NCBI GenBank assembly: GCA_003216275.1
Contig: QCJC01000003.1
Coordinates: forward strand, 1 to 64,000
Direction of reading: 5' to 3'
Length of the DNA stretch: 64,000 nt
Origin: Prochlorococcus sp. AG-402-P18
Lineage (GTDB): Bacteria; Cyanobacteriota; Cyanobacteriia; PCC-6307; Cyanobiaceae
The position numbers were made by a program, and so were the translations under genes. Of this stretch, positions 8,207-15,633 are shown piece after piece. The notes under the pieces are model-generated. The model worked only from the letters and a program-made list of their open reading frames with translations, was not told the DNA's origin and did no database searches. The first letter of the stretch is position 1, and every line of letters begins with the position of its first letter.

Positions 8207-9124
8207 TTATTTATCTTTTATTATGAAATCAATCTCTTGCTTACCCCTTTTAAGAATTCTAGAAATACGTACCTTAAGACTTTCCTCATCCAAAATTTTT
8301 TCAATGGAATGATACGCCTGTTCCCAATGATAAAGATCATTCAAATAATCAGACTTATCCTTGTCTGGGATATCTGAAAATTTCATCCAATTAGTATCAA
8401 ACTTTATCCAATCTTCATTTAAAAGTAATTCTCTGAAAAATGTATGGAAGTTATCAAATGTCTGATTAAATAAATCATTAAAATGCTTATAGACATTAAT
8501 TTCTTTATCTTTAGGATCTATATCAATAGAAATAAATTCATCTTCTTTTATAAAACCTCCTAAAAACCTCAGTATCAACTCATCTTTTTCATGTGAAAAA
8601 AGATGAATATTAGCCTTGTAAATTAAATCATATAAGCTGAATGATTCAGCGTACTTTTCTCCAAGATCTAAATACACATGCCCCGCACCATCATCCCATG
8701 AATTAATTCCATATTTTTTCAGCATATTTTTAATTACGTTAGCGACTTGTTCCTCTCTTAAATCAATATCTAAGTCTGAGTCGTATTCATCGTCAGTTTC
8801 AAGAATCACTCCGCCAAAATGTAAATAAGTACTCCCTGTACTTACTAAATCTCTAAACTCGAGACGATTAAAAAATATATAAGGATGACCAGCTTCACTT
8901 TCCATTTTTGCTCGGCCATCTCCTCCATTTTCACCGCACTCCATACTTATCAAAAAGCCCCTTTCTTCAAGTTCTAAAAATGCCTTTCCAATAGAACTCT
9001 CTAAAAAATATTTACTTTGAGTTAGTACTAGTTTTCTATGTATATATTCATCATTAAGATCCTCAAGTACTCCTTTTCCTTTTGGTGTTTCAAAGAAAGC
9101 TTTAGTTAATTCTTGAGTATTCAT
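8207..9124 (-). CDS. First gene of cargo operon, orphan acidic protein (weak DUF6891 resemblance)
   Basis: This 305-residue protein leads the minus-strand operon. A segment from about residue 80 to 155 (HPYIFFNRLEF, then YLHFGG, then EEQVANVIKNMLKKYGI, then SWDDG.GHVYLDL) recalls the layout of DUF6891-type proteins, but the resemblance is from memory and weak. The rest is acidic and helical, with a basic C-terminus (ISRILKRGKQEIDFIIKDK). The upstream 160 bp are shared with the divergent RHH gene at 9287, so the RHH protein may control both sides. Confidence 0.7.
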   Translation of the reverse strand: MNTQELTKAFFETPKGKGVLEDLNDEYIHRKLVLTQSKYFLESSIGKAFLELEERGFLISMECGENGGDGRAKMESEAGHPYIFFNRLEFRDLVSTGSTYLHFGGVILETDDEYDSDLDIDLREEQVANVIKNMLKKYGINSWDDGAGHVYLDLGEKYAESFSLYDLIYKANIHLFSHEKDELILRFLGGFIKEDEFISIDIDPKDKEINVYKHFNDLFNQTFDNFHTFFRELLLNEDWIKFDTNWMKFSDIPDKDKSDYLNDLYHWEQAYHSIEKILDEESLKVRISRILKRGKQEIDFIIKDK

Positions 9125-9286
9125 ACTGGGCTAAACAAGCTCAAAGACAGAACTTCTCTGGTTTAATGCAGAGATGGATTCGCAATATGGCGCTCCTTTT
9201 CATTTCGTGCAACCCTTCAAATAAGAATTTTCCAACAACTTAAAATTACACTGGACTCATCTCTAGACAACTCAAAAAAGGACTAC

Positions 9287-9403
9287 ATGGATCTCAGAGT
9301 CAAGCTTCCAACCCACTTAATTAATAAGGCAGAAGATCTCCGTAAAGAATGGGGGCTCCAATCAAGAAGTGCTGTTATACAAAGACTTCTCGAAGCTATT
9401 TAG
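9287..9403 (+). CDS. Minimal ribbon-helix-helix (CopG-like) regulator
   Basis: The whole 38-residue protein is one RHH unit: strand MDLRVKLPTHLI, helix A NKAEDLRKEWG, turn LQSRSA and helix B VIQRLLEAI. That matches the minimal size of CopG/Arc-type repressors, which dimerise to bind operators or plasmid copy-number sites. The ATG follows an AAAAAGGA ribosome site with good spacing. It lies divergent from the minus-strand cargo operon and 112 bp before the DnaB-like helicase, so autoregulation and control of the helicase are likely. Confidence 0.7.
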   Translation: MDLRVKLPTHLINKAEDLRKEWGLQSRSAVIQRLLEAI

Positions 9404-9514
9404 AGAAAAGAATGAGACAGGAACTAGACCAGATAGAAGAAATAGTTAAGAATTTTTTCCAGTAGCGCAATCTAAATTTATCCGCTTAGATGATTTTCCA
9501 AGCCAAAATATTTG

Positions 9515-10444
9515 ATGCCGAAGAAGAAGAAAAAGAAAAATGAGACAAAAGGAAAAAGCCTAAAGAAACTCAAGTTTTCAGAAAAGTTATCACCTGTGGC
9601 AGACATCCTTACCACAACCTTTGATGAGATTGAAAGTCGCTCCCTAGGAACTTCTGTTGCTGGTATCCCAGTCAATTTTTATGACTTCGATGCGCTTACA
9701 CAAGGTCTGCAACGAGGCTCTTTGGTTGTTCTTGCTGGAAGGCCAGCAATGGGGAAGACATCGATATCATTGAACCTTGCGAGGAATGTCGCTGCGCTGC
9801 ACGACTTACCTGTTTGTATCTTTGGACTTGAGACGAGTAAAGAGCAATTAACTTACAGATTGATATCAAGCGAAGTCGGAATTGAAACCAGTCGATTAAG
9901 AACTGGCAGGTTGCAGCATGATGAATGGCCATACCTTGGAAGAAGCATTAATTCGCTTGGTAAATCACCAATTTATATATGCGATAAAGCCAATATCACA
10001 GTCAAAGAGATGGCTAAAAAGTGCGAGAAAATAAAAGAACGAGAAGGGAAAGAACTTGGTTTAGTTGTGATCGACTATGTCCAACTCATGGATGGGAAAA
10101 GATATATAGAATGTCGAGATACAGAGCTGGGAGGGATAGTGATTGATATTAAAAACATGGCCAAACAATTAAATGTTCCAATTCTTCTAATGTCTCAACT
10201 CAGTCGTGATATTGAGTATCGAGAGAATAAACGTCCCATGCTTTGTGACTTAAGAGAGACACAATCACTGGAAACTCATGCAGATATGGTTGTGATGATC
10301 TATCGAGATGAGTACTACAACCCTGAAACAATCGATAGAGGAATTACTGAACTCATTACTTGTAAGCACCGGAATGGTCCCGTTGGTACTGTCAAACTCC
10401 TTTTCGAGCCACAGTTCACAAGGTTTAGAAATTTAGCTGCATAA
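9515..10444 (+). CDS. Stand-alone DnaB/RepA-type replicative helicase ATPase
   Basis: This 309-residue protein contains only the RecA-like C-terminal half of DnaB, without the primase-binding N-terminal domain. Walker A is GRPAMGKTS (around residues 75-83), Walker B is LVVIDYVQLM, and the DnaB motif 4 region (RETQSLETHADMVVMIYRDEYY) is intact. A Lys-rich tail (KKKKKK) opens the protein. The ATG at 9515 is preferred; a TTG sits directly before it. Helicases of this size serve plasmids, satellites and tRNA-associated islands, so it suggests autonomous or excision-coupled replication of the element. A run of 14 bp links it to the next gene. Confidence 0.88.
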   Translation: MPKKKKKKNETKGKSLKKLKFSEKLSPVADILTTTFDEIESRSLGTSVAGIPVNFYDFDALTQGLQRGSLVVLAGRPAMGKTSISLNLARNVAALHDLPVCIFGLETSKEQLTYRLISSEVGIETSRLRTGRLQHDEWPYLGRSINSLGKSPIYICDKANITVKEMAKKCEKIKEREGKELGLVVIDYVQLMDGKRYIECRDTELGGIVIDIKNMAKQLNVPILLMSQLSRDIEYRENKRPMLCDLRETQSLETHADMVVMIYRDEYYNPETIDRGITELITCKHRNGPVGTVKLLFEPQFTRFRNLAA

Positions 10445-10458
10445 GAGAATCTATTGAA

Positions 10459-11352
10459 ATGACAATGACTAAAAGTCGACAAAACTTTGAACTAAAAGTT
10501 TGTACTCACTCGCTAAATACAGATGAAAAAAAATTCCTTTATTACTGGAAAATCATTAAAGAACAAACTGTAGAAAATGAGAAAATTGAATTTTTTAAGA
10601 ATCATCCTGAAGCCTTTAATTTAAAAAGTGGAACTCCCTATAGCAATGACGAACTTGATGAAGACTGGGATTGGGAAGTTCATCTTTACAACAAGATCAA
10701 AATAAAAGATTGGGACAATGGTTCTGATGAATTACTTTTTGGCCATAATCTTAATGGGATTATCAAAGAATATATTTACCTAAAGACTCCTGAAGGTTGG
10801 CATGAAAGTGATTTTGATATTCAAATGACTGAAGAAGATGTTGAAGAGTTTTATATAAAGACCAAAGAAAATATTTTTCCAAATGAATTTATAGTTTTTG
10901 CCTTTAATAGAATTAAAGAATTTATTAGTGGTTATGTCTTTCATTCCTATGATCAAATCGAGAGTCATATTTCGACCTTATTAAAAGAGTCATCAAAAAC
11001 TTACAACGAAGATGAACTATATGATCTTATTGAGGAAAAATTAAAGCTCTGGGAAACCCCTTATACAGAAGCACAAATTGAAGTTGGAGCAAAAAATATC
11101 TTTAACCAGTTGTATCAACATGACAATCATCAACATGATTATTATTCAACAAAGCCATCTTTTTATGAAAGCGGCAAATCAAAATTAGACGCTAAAGATT
11201 ACCAAGGCGCGATTGATGATTTCAATAGAGCGATTCTAGTAAGTCCAAACAATCAAGACATCAAATGGAAAAGAGGTATAGCCCACAGCCGATTAGGGGA
11301 TCATGAATCAGCAAATAAAGATTTCAAACAAGTAAGAAGGCGTAAAGGTTAA
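10459..11352 (+). CDS. Orphan cargo protein with C-terminal TPR
   Basis: The 297-residue protein has an acidic N-terminal 230 residues of unknown family, with a DWDWEVHLYNKIKIKDW stretch and a His-rich QHDNHQHDYY near 225. A TPR pair follows at about residues 233-290 (KLDAKDYQGAIDDFNRAILVSP, then KRGIAHSRLGDHESANKDF). It starts 14 bp after the helicase and ends 3 bp before the next small gene, so it should be in one transcript with them. TPRs point to protein binding. Function unknown. Confidence 0.75.
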   Translation: MTMTKSRQNFELKVCTHSLNTDEKKFLYYWKIIKEQTVENEKIEFFKNHPEAFNLKSGTPYSNDELDEDWDWEVHLYNKIKIKDWDNGSDELLFGHNLNGIIKEYIYLKTPEGWHESDFDIQMTEEDVEEFYIKTKENIFPNEFIVFAFNRIKEFISGYVFHSYDQIESHISTLLKESSKTYNEDELYDLIEEKLKLWETPYTEAQIEVGAKNIFNQLYQHDNHQHDYYSTKPSFYESGKSKLDAKDYQGAIDDFNRAILVSPNNQDIKWKRGIAHSRLGDHESANKDFKQVRRRKG

Positions 11353-11355
11353 CCA

Positions 11356-11550
11356 ATGAATAATTCAAACTCAACAAATATCATCCCTTTATTTGATCCA
11401 AAGAAGTGGGAGAAAGCTGAACAATGTCCGCATGACATCAAGTTATTTCCAGAAGGAGCAAAGCCCGATGTATTAGAAGGTAATTGGCTACCTCAAGATG
11501 CCTGTGGAGGTCATCAATGGAATTCAGCGATCAATAAGTGGGTGATCTAA
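11356..11550 (+). CDS. Small orphan cargo protein
   Basis: This 64-residue soluble protein has Trp, Cys and Pro spread evenly (DPKKWEKAEQCPHD, then GNWLPQDACGGHQWN, then KWVI at the end). No family is recognised. Its start is 3 bp after the previous stop, and its TAA shares a base with the ATG of the next gene (TAATG at 11548-11552), so translation is likely coupled. The compact, Cys- and Trp-containing sequence suggests a small folded domain. Confidence 0.6.
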   Translation: MNNSNSTNIIPLFDPKKWEKAEQCPHDIKLFPEGAKPDVLEGNWLPQDACGGHQWNSAINKWVI

Positions 11551-12095
11551 TGAGTAATTCAAAAGAAGATCATTTTGAGAAAATTGGATATCGTATAAAA
11601 CAAATTATGCGATCAGTTAATGATACTTATCGGTACATTTGCGAAGACGACTACTTACCTGAGCCTTCTGAATTAAAGTTAATATTAGTTCAGATTGAAA
11701 GTCTATTGGATCTTCTTCCTTTAGGTAATCTCTATAAAGTTGAGTCTAAAAACTCATCAAAAAATGCCAAGCATTATGAAATGAGTGGATGCGAAAAAGG
11801 TAATGCTGGTAACTATCAAGGTGCTATTGATGACTTCACAAAGGCAATAGAAATTAATCCTAGCAATGCTTATCTTTATATAATTCGTGGATTTACTAAG
11901 AGTGAATTAAATGATTATCAAGGTGCTATTGAGGATTACAACCAGGCATTAGTAATTGACCCTAATAATGAATATGCTCTTTCCAATCGTGGATTCGCAA
12001 AGTTACAGTTAGGAGAGAAGGAAAGTTCTCTTGCAGATTATTCCAAGGCTTTAGAAAGTCCTTTTGATGCTGATATTTATTCAAAAGGTCTCTAG
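11550..12095 (+). CDS. TPR-repeat protein
   Basis: The 181-residue protein has a 70-residue helical N-terminus followed by three TPRs (about residues 73-106, 107-140 and 141-170), each with the GNYQGAIDDFTKAIEINPSN-type consensus. I take the ATG at 11550, which overlaps the previous stop; an in-frame GTG at 11538 would add four residues. The TPR sequences closely resemble those in the neighbouring 10459 and 12108 products, so these genes may have exchanged repeats. It probably acts as a protein-binding scaffold; the partner is unknown. Confidence 0.75.
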   Translation: MSNSKEDHFEKIGYRIKQIMRSVNDTYRYICEDDYLPEPSELKLILVQIESLLDLLPLGNLYKVESKNSSKNAKHYEMSGCEKGNAGNYQGAIDDFTKAIEINPSNAYLYIIRGFTKSELNDYQGAIEDYNQALVIDPNNEYALSNRGFAKLQLGEKESSLADYSKALESPFDADIYSKGL

Positions 12096-12107
12096 CTTTA
12101 TTTAAAT

Positions 12108-12740
12108 ATGACTAATTCTAAAAATAGTTTAAATATAAGAAAAGAATACCTGAAAGAGAAAGCCTTAATCGTTGCTGTCTTCTTGTCTCTTCTTCCTCAC
12201 GGAGAAGTCTATGGATTCAACAAAGTCAAGACAGCTAATGACTACCTAGATGAAGCGGAACTAATCATAGAAAAAAATTATATGCCACTCCTCGAAAAGA
12301 AGAAAGGTGAAAAAGATAAGTTTCTTCAGCTTGTCAATCAATCATTGAAGCTAGAAGAAAGTGCTAGAGCTTATCTCTATCTCGGATTTGTTAGACATAT
12401 GGCCTTTGACTCAGATAGCTACAAAGATTCAGTTCAATACTACAAAAAAGCTATCGAATTAAAGCCAAAATACATTAGAGCATTGGTTGCTTTAAGTTCG
12501 GCACACACAAATGGCAAAAATTATCAGGAGTGTATGAATAGTACCAATCAAGTCTTAAAGATTGATCCCCAGAACAAGATAGCTAAACGACTTGAAGAAG
12601 ACTGTCAGTCCTCACTAGATCAACACAACCTCAACGAATGCATGAAAGATTATGAGGTCTTATGGCATCGTGAACCAAAGAACAAAGTAGTCTTAAAAAA
12701 GATCGATGAATGTATGGTTGAACTAGGGCAGAAATCATGA
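12108..12740 (+). CDS. Membrane-anchored or secreted TPR protein
   Basis: The 210-residue protein starts with a basic stretch (NIRKEYLKEK) and a hydrophobic segment (ALIVAVFLSLLP, residues 19-30) that could be a signal peptide ending near HGEVYG or a membrane anchor. The remainder is TPR-like (SARAYLYLGFVRHMAF, then DSVQYYKKAIELKP, then YQECMNSTNQVLKIDP). It is the only exported-looking protein in this operon. Its last bases overlap the next start by 4 bp (ATGA). Confidence 0.7.
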   Translation: MTNSKNSLNIRKEYLKEKALIVAVFLSLLPHGEVYGFNKVKTANDYLDEAELIIEKNYMPLLEKKKGEKDKFLQLVNQSLKLEESARAYLYLGFVRHMAFDSDSYKDSVQYYKKAIELKPKYIRALVALSSAHTNGKNYQECMNSTNQVLKIDPQNKIAKRLEEDCQSSLDQHNLNECMKDYEVLWHREPKNKVVLKKIDECMVELGQKS

Positions 12741-14593
12741 CTAGTTCAAAAAACTTTTCTTCTACCAAAGAATACGATCCAACTACTGACCGTGATGCTG
12801 TCCTTGAAGCAATTAATTTGTCAAGAGGAATAGCTCTCAGGTATGCCGACAAGAGATTAAAAGCTGACCGCATACTTGTCCTTGAGGCCATTAAGTCGTT
12901 TGCAAGAAGTAAAAGCTATGGGTCAGCCAATCCCTTCAGATATGCCGATAAAAACTTGAAGTCAAACTATCAATTTGTCCTTGAAATTATTAGAACAACT
13001 GGGAAGATCCCACCGCATATCGATGACAGCTTATGGTCTGATCATAAATTTGTCATTGAAGTTATTAAAGGGAAATCGATGGATGTTGTTGATTATCTCG
13101 ATAAGAAATTGTGGTCTGATCATAAATTTGTCATTGAAGCCTTTCAAGAAATGAATGACCAAAATATCTTTACATATAGTCTCCAAAAGATTGATATGAA
13201 ACTTTTGATGAATCCTGAAGTAGCCATTGAAGTTCTCAAAAAAGGTAATCAGCTTGACTGCCGCCATGACATGGAATTTCTTTGTCAGACAGGTTTACAT
13301 TGTCTCAGCGATGATGAAAGGTTGTGGTCTAATCCTAAATTTGTCATTGAAGCCATGAAACTATCAAACGGAGAAGCATTCGAATATGCTCATGAAAGCT
13401 TACTGAGTGACAAAGATTTTGTACTTGAATCTATTAAGTTGTTCAAAAGAATAGGTCTCCGATATGGCATTGAGAGCTTGAAGATCAACCGTGAATTTGT
13501 TTTAGATGCTGTTAAGGAAGAAGGTCTTGAACTCGAATTTGCTGATAAAAGATTACAGGCAGATCCTGAAATAGTACTTACGGCTATTAAATCAAATAGC
13601 AATGCTATCGATTATGTCGATAAGAGTTTGTGGTCTAATCGTAAATTTGTTTTAGAAGCAATTAAAGTGGCAGATGGTCGAGCTCTTGAATATGCTGATG
13701 AGACCTTAAAAGCCGATCGTGAGTTTGTCCTGAAAGTTGTCAAAGATACTCATGGAAACATTCTCTCCCATGCTGACAAGATTCTCAAGGCTGATCGTGA
13801 AGTGGTCTTTACAGCCATTAAGTCATCAAAAGGGCAAGCCTTACAGCATGCTGATGAAAACTTAAAAACCAATCGTGAGTTTGTCCTAAAAGCTTTAAAA
13901 TTAGGAGCAAGTTTACGAGACGTCGGTAAAAGTTTGTGTTCTGATCGTGAAGTCGTTCTTACAGCAGTAAAGAGTGATGGAAATAATTTTAAATATGCAG
14001 ATAAGAGTTTGAAGGCGGACCGTGAAGTGGTACTAGAATCTATGAATCATGCCTATGGCAACGACATGGTGCTAGGTAATGTCGACAAAAATTTGTGGGC
14101 TAATCGTAAGTTTGTTCTTGAAGCTATTAAGTTATGGCACAAAAACACACAAAATAGATTCATCGAGCATCCTTTCCAATTTGCTAATGAAAGATTGAGG
14201 AGTGACCGTGAAGTTGCACTAGAAGCTATTAAATCAACAAACGGCAAGGCATTTCTAGATACCGATCCTCATTTGCGAGCCGACCGTCAATTTATCTTAG
14301 AAGCTATTAAGGTATCAAACGGACTGGTATTACCATATGTAGATAAAAATATATTCAACGCTGACCCTGAAGTTGTCCTAACAGCTATTAAGTTACTTGA
14401 CAAAAAGAACTTTAAGTATTCATTGCCTCTCAGATGTGTAGATGAAAGTTTATGGTCTAAACGTGAATTTGTTTTTGAAGTAATTAAAAATAACATTGAC
14501 TATATACCTTGTGATATAGAAGTAGGTTTACTGTCTGACCATCAAGTAAGAATTACAGCGTTAAATCAAATATTGAGTACTAAAGAAAAATAG
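12737..14593 (+). CDS. DUF4116-type repeat protein
   Basis: The 618-residue protein is built almost entirely of repeats of about 40-50 residues reading roughly ...ADREFVLEAIK..G.ALEYADK.LK.... This is the DUF4116 repeat pattern (Pfam family), found in many large repeat proteins of bacteria and protists. More than a dozen units are visible. At DNA level some units are nearly identical over about 28 bp (near 13,030 and 13,110), showing recent unit duplication. No signal peptide or catalytic motif is seen. A binding or surface role is possible but unproven. It is the last gene of the helicase-led operon. Confidence 0.82.
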   Translation: MTSSKNFSSTKEYDPTTDRDAVLEAINLSRGIALRYADKRLKADRILVLEAIKSFARSKSYGSANPFRYADKNLKSNYQFVLEIIRTTGKIPPHIDDSLWSDHKFVIEVIKGKSMDVVDYLDKKLWSDHKFVIEAFQEMNDQNIFTYSLQKIDMKLLMNPEVAIEVLKKGNQLDCRHDMEFLCQTGLHCLSDDERLWSNPKFVIEAMKLSNGEAFEYAHESLLSDKDFVLESIKLFKRIGLRYGIESLKINREFVLDAVKEEGLELEFADKRLQADPEIVLTAIKSNSNAIDYVDKSLWSNRKFVLEAIKVADGRALEYADETLKADREFVLKVVKDTHGNILSHADKILKADREVVFTAIKSSKGQALQHADENLKTNREFVLKALKLGASLRDVGKSLCSDREVVLTAVKSDGNNFKYADKSLKADREVVLESMNHAYGNDMVLGNVDKNLWANRKFVLEAIKLWHKNTQNRFIEHPFQFANERLRSDREVALEAIKSTNGKAFLDTDPHLRADRQFILEAIKVSNGLVLPYVDKNIFNADPEVVLTAIKLLDKKNFKYSLPLRCVDESLWSKREFVFEVIKNNIDYIPCDIEVGLLSDHQVRITALNQILSTKEK

Positions 14594-14620
14594 AGAACCG
14601 CACAAATATCTGAGCTTATA

Positions 14621-14940
14621 TAGCTACTCAATCAAGACTTCAGTCTTACCCATTTCTTCTTATTACCTATTGCTCTACCGTTAAAAGAAGCAATGACCTT
14701 TGTCTTGTGATTAGCACTACTTTCAAAAATACTCTTTTTATCTACTTCTACATATTGAAAAATCTGAATCTGATTAGTTCCCATTCTTTTGATATGAGTC
14801 CTTCCGTCAGTATTTTGAATACCGAGATACTCAATAGCTTTCTTCCAAATCTCTTGAGTTGAGTCGAAGGCTCCAGTCACAAAAGCAGCTTGTATTTCCA
14901 TAACTCATAAACTTAGGTTCTTGTTTTAGCTACTCAATCA
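14621..14940. repeat. 14-bp direct repeats flanking a single-gene cassette
   Basis: TAGCTACTCAATCA occurs at 14,621-14,634 and again exactly at 14,927-14,940. The repeats bracket the minus-strand gene 14,632-14,901. This looks like a small insertion with duplicated ends or a recombination cassette. Confidence 0.5.
14632..14901 (-). CDS. Small basic orphan protein
   Basis: This is an 89-residue basic protein on the opposite strand to its neighbours, framed by 14-bp direct repeats. The sequence is mixed alpha/beta (AFDSTQEIWKKAIEYLGIQ, then QIQIFQYVEVDKKSIFE) and ends KKKWVRLKS. No family recognised. Orientation and flanking repeats suggest it was added separately from the rest of the operon. 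The ATG at 14,901 is used. Confidence 0.55.
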   Translation of the reverse strand: MEIQAAFVTGAFDSTQEIWKKAIEYLGIQNTDGRTHIKRMGTNQIQIFQYVEVDKKSIFESSANHKTKVIASFNGRAIGNKKKWVRLKS

Positions 14941-15002
14941 CCGAATAGCAAATAGAGAAGAAATGATTTAAGAATGACCAAATGCTCATTCAACCAAAAG
15001 GC

Positions 15003-15038
15003 GTTACAGTCCAATCAAATGTGCGACACTCTGTGACA
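15003..15038 (+). promoter_or_regulatory. Putative RHH operator: GYGACA repeats at 10-bp steps
   Basis: GCGACA at 15,023 and GTGACA at 15,033 are exactly 10 bp apart, with a related GTTACA at 15,003, two turns upstream. The last copy ends 4 bp before the ATG of the RHH gene at 15,043. The same GTGACA pair with the same spacing lies in the excisionase/integrase promoter (363 and 373). Confidence 0.4.
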
Positions 15039-15042
15039 GGTA

Positions 15043-15384
15043 ATGGGTTCACCTAGAAAGCGAATAGGATTTCTCCCTCGAACTCAAGTTCAAGAAATTA
15101 TTGATCAACTATGTATTGAAGAAAATTTGAGTCAGTCGAAAGTTGTTGGGATATTGGTAGAGGAAGCATTAGCTGCTCGTGGAATATTTGATCCAACACA
15201 AGGACAAGACTTTGAAGCAAATCCAAATTGGAAAGCTCAAGCAAGATCACTGATGAAAAAGGATAGTACTGAAATCAAGAAGCCAAGTTTCACTAAATCA
15301 GGAAAGGCATCAGCAAGCGATGCTGAACTGATGGAGCAATTCAAAGAGTTCCAAGCTTTTAAAGCAATGATGGCCAACCAATGA
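15043..15384 (+). CDS. Ribbon-helix-helix (CopG-like) regulator next to the attachment tRNA
   Basis: The 113-residue protein has an N-terminal RHH unit (residues 5-47: RKRIGFLPRTQVQEIIDQL strand and helix A, then NLSQSKVVGILVEEALAARG helix B), a flexible polar linker, and a C-terminal helix (DAELMEQFKEFQAFKAMM) that may oligomerise. The start overlaps repeats that look like its own operator. Similar repeats occur in the integrase promoter, so it is a good candidate master regulator of the element. Overlaps the next gene by 4 bp. Confidence 0.72.
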   Translation: MGSPRKRIGFLPRTQVQEIIDQLCIEENLSQSKVVGILVEEALAARGIFDPTQGQDFEANPNWKAQARSLMKKDSTEIKKPSFTKSGKASASDAELMEQFKEFQAFKAMMANQ

Positions 15385-15554
15385 ATCCAATACTCGCTAC
15401 TTCTACACAAGCAAATCTTCTCTATGTATTAGGAGGAGGCTTTGTTTTATTAGGAAGCTATTTCTTTGGTCGCTTGGTTACGTTCTTTTTCCCTAAGAAC
15501 CCATTAGTCAGAAAAGGCAAAAAGGATAAATCCAAGTCAGAGCAAGACCTTTAG
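15381..15554 (+). CDS. Small single-span membrane protein at the element's right end
   Basis: The 57-residue product starts ATGA-coupled to the RHH gene. Residues 11-37 form one hydrophobic span (ANLLYVLGGGFVLLGSYFFG and following), with a highly basic C-terminal tail (RKGKKDKSKSEQ), predicting the tail in the cytoplasm. It is the last gene before the tRNA. Small membrane proteins thus lie at both ends of the element (1666 and here). Function unknown. Confidence 0.62.
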   Translation: MNPILATSTQANLLYVLGGGFVLLGSYFFGRLVTFFFPKNPLVRKGKKDKSKSEQDL

Positions 15555-15581
15555 ACAAAAGCCTAGGCAGGTCTTTCGATA

Positions 15582-15603
15582 AAAACGTCAGCAAAACGTC
15601 AGC
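15582..15603. repeat. Tandem 11-bp repeat beside tRNA-Pro 3' end
   Basis: AAAACGTCAGC occurs twice in tandem (15,582-15,592 and 15,593-15,603), 31 bp from the tRNA 3' end. Short direct repeats near an attachment site are typical arm-type binding sites for tyrosine recombinases or excisionases. Just upstream, AAGACCT/AGGTCTT (15,544-15,575) forms a weak hairpin over the preceding gene's stop. Confidence 0.45.
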
Positions 15604-15633
15604 AGGCTATTTATTCAAACTGTGAGATCCCAA

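Noticed and set aside
9412-9465. 17-codon frame between the small RHH gene and the helicase
   Set aside because: Too short to support; has an AAAAGA-type site but no other sign of coding.
12737-14593. CRISPR array, suggested by regular repeats
   Set aside because: The repeats are coding DUF4116 units of variable length in one open frame, without uniform spacers; no cas genes nearby.
73-14614. CACAAATATCTGAG found at about 73 and at 14,601
   Set aside because: Considered as element-end repeats, but a 14-bp match is expected by chance in 64 kb of AT-rich DNA, and the second copy is not at a boundary.
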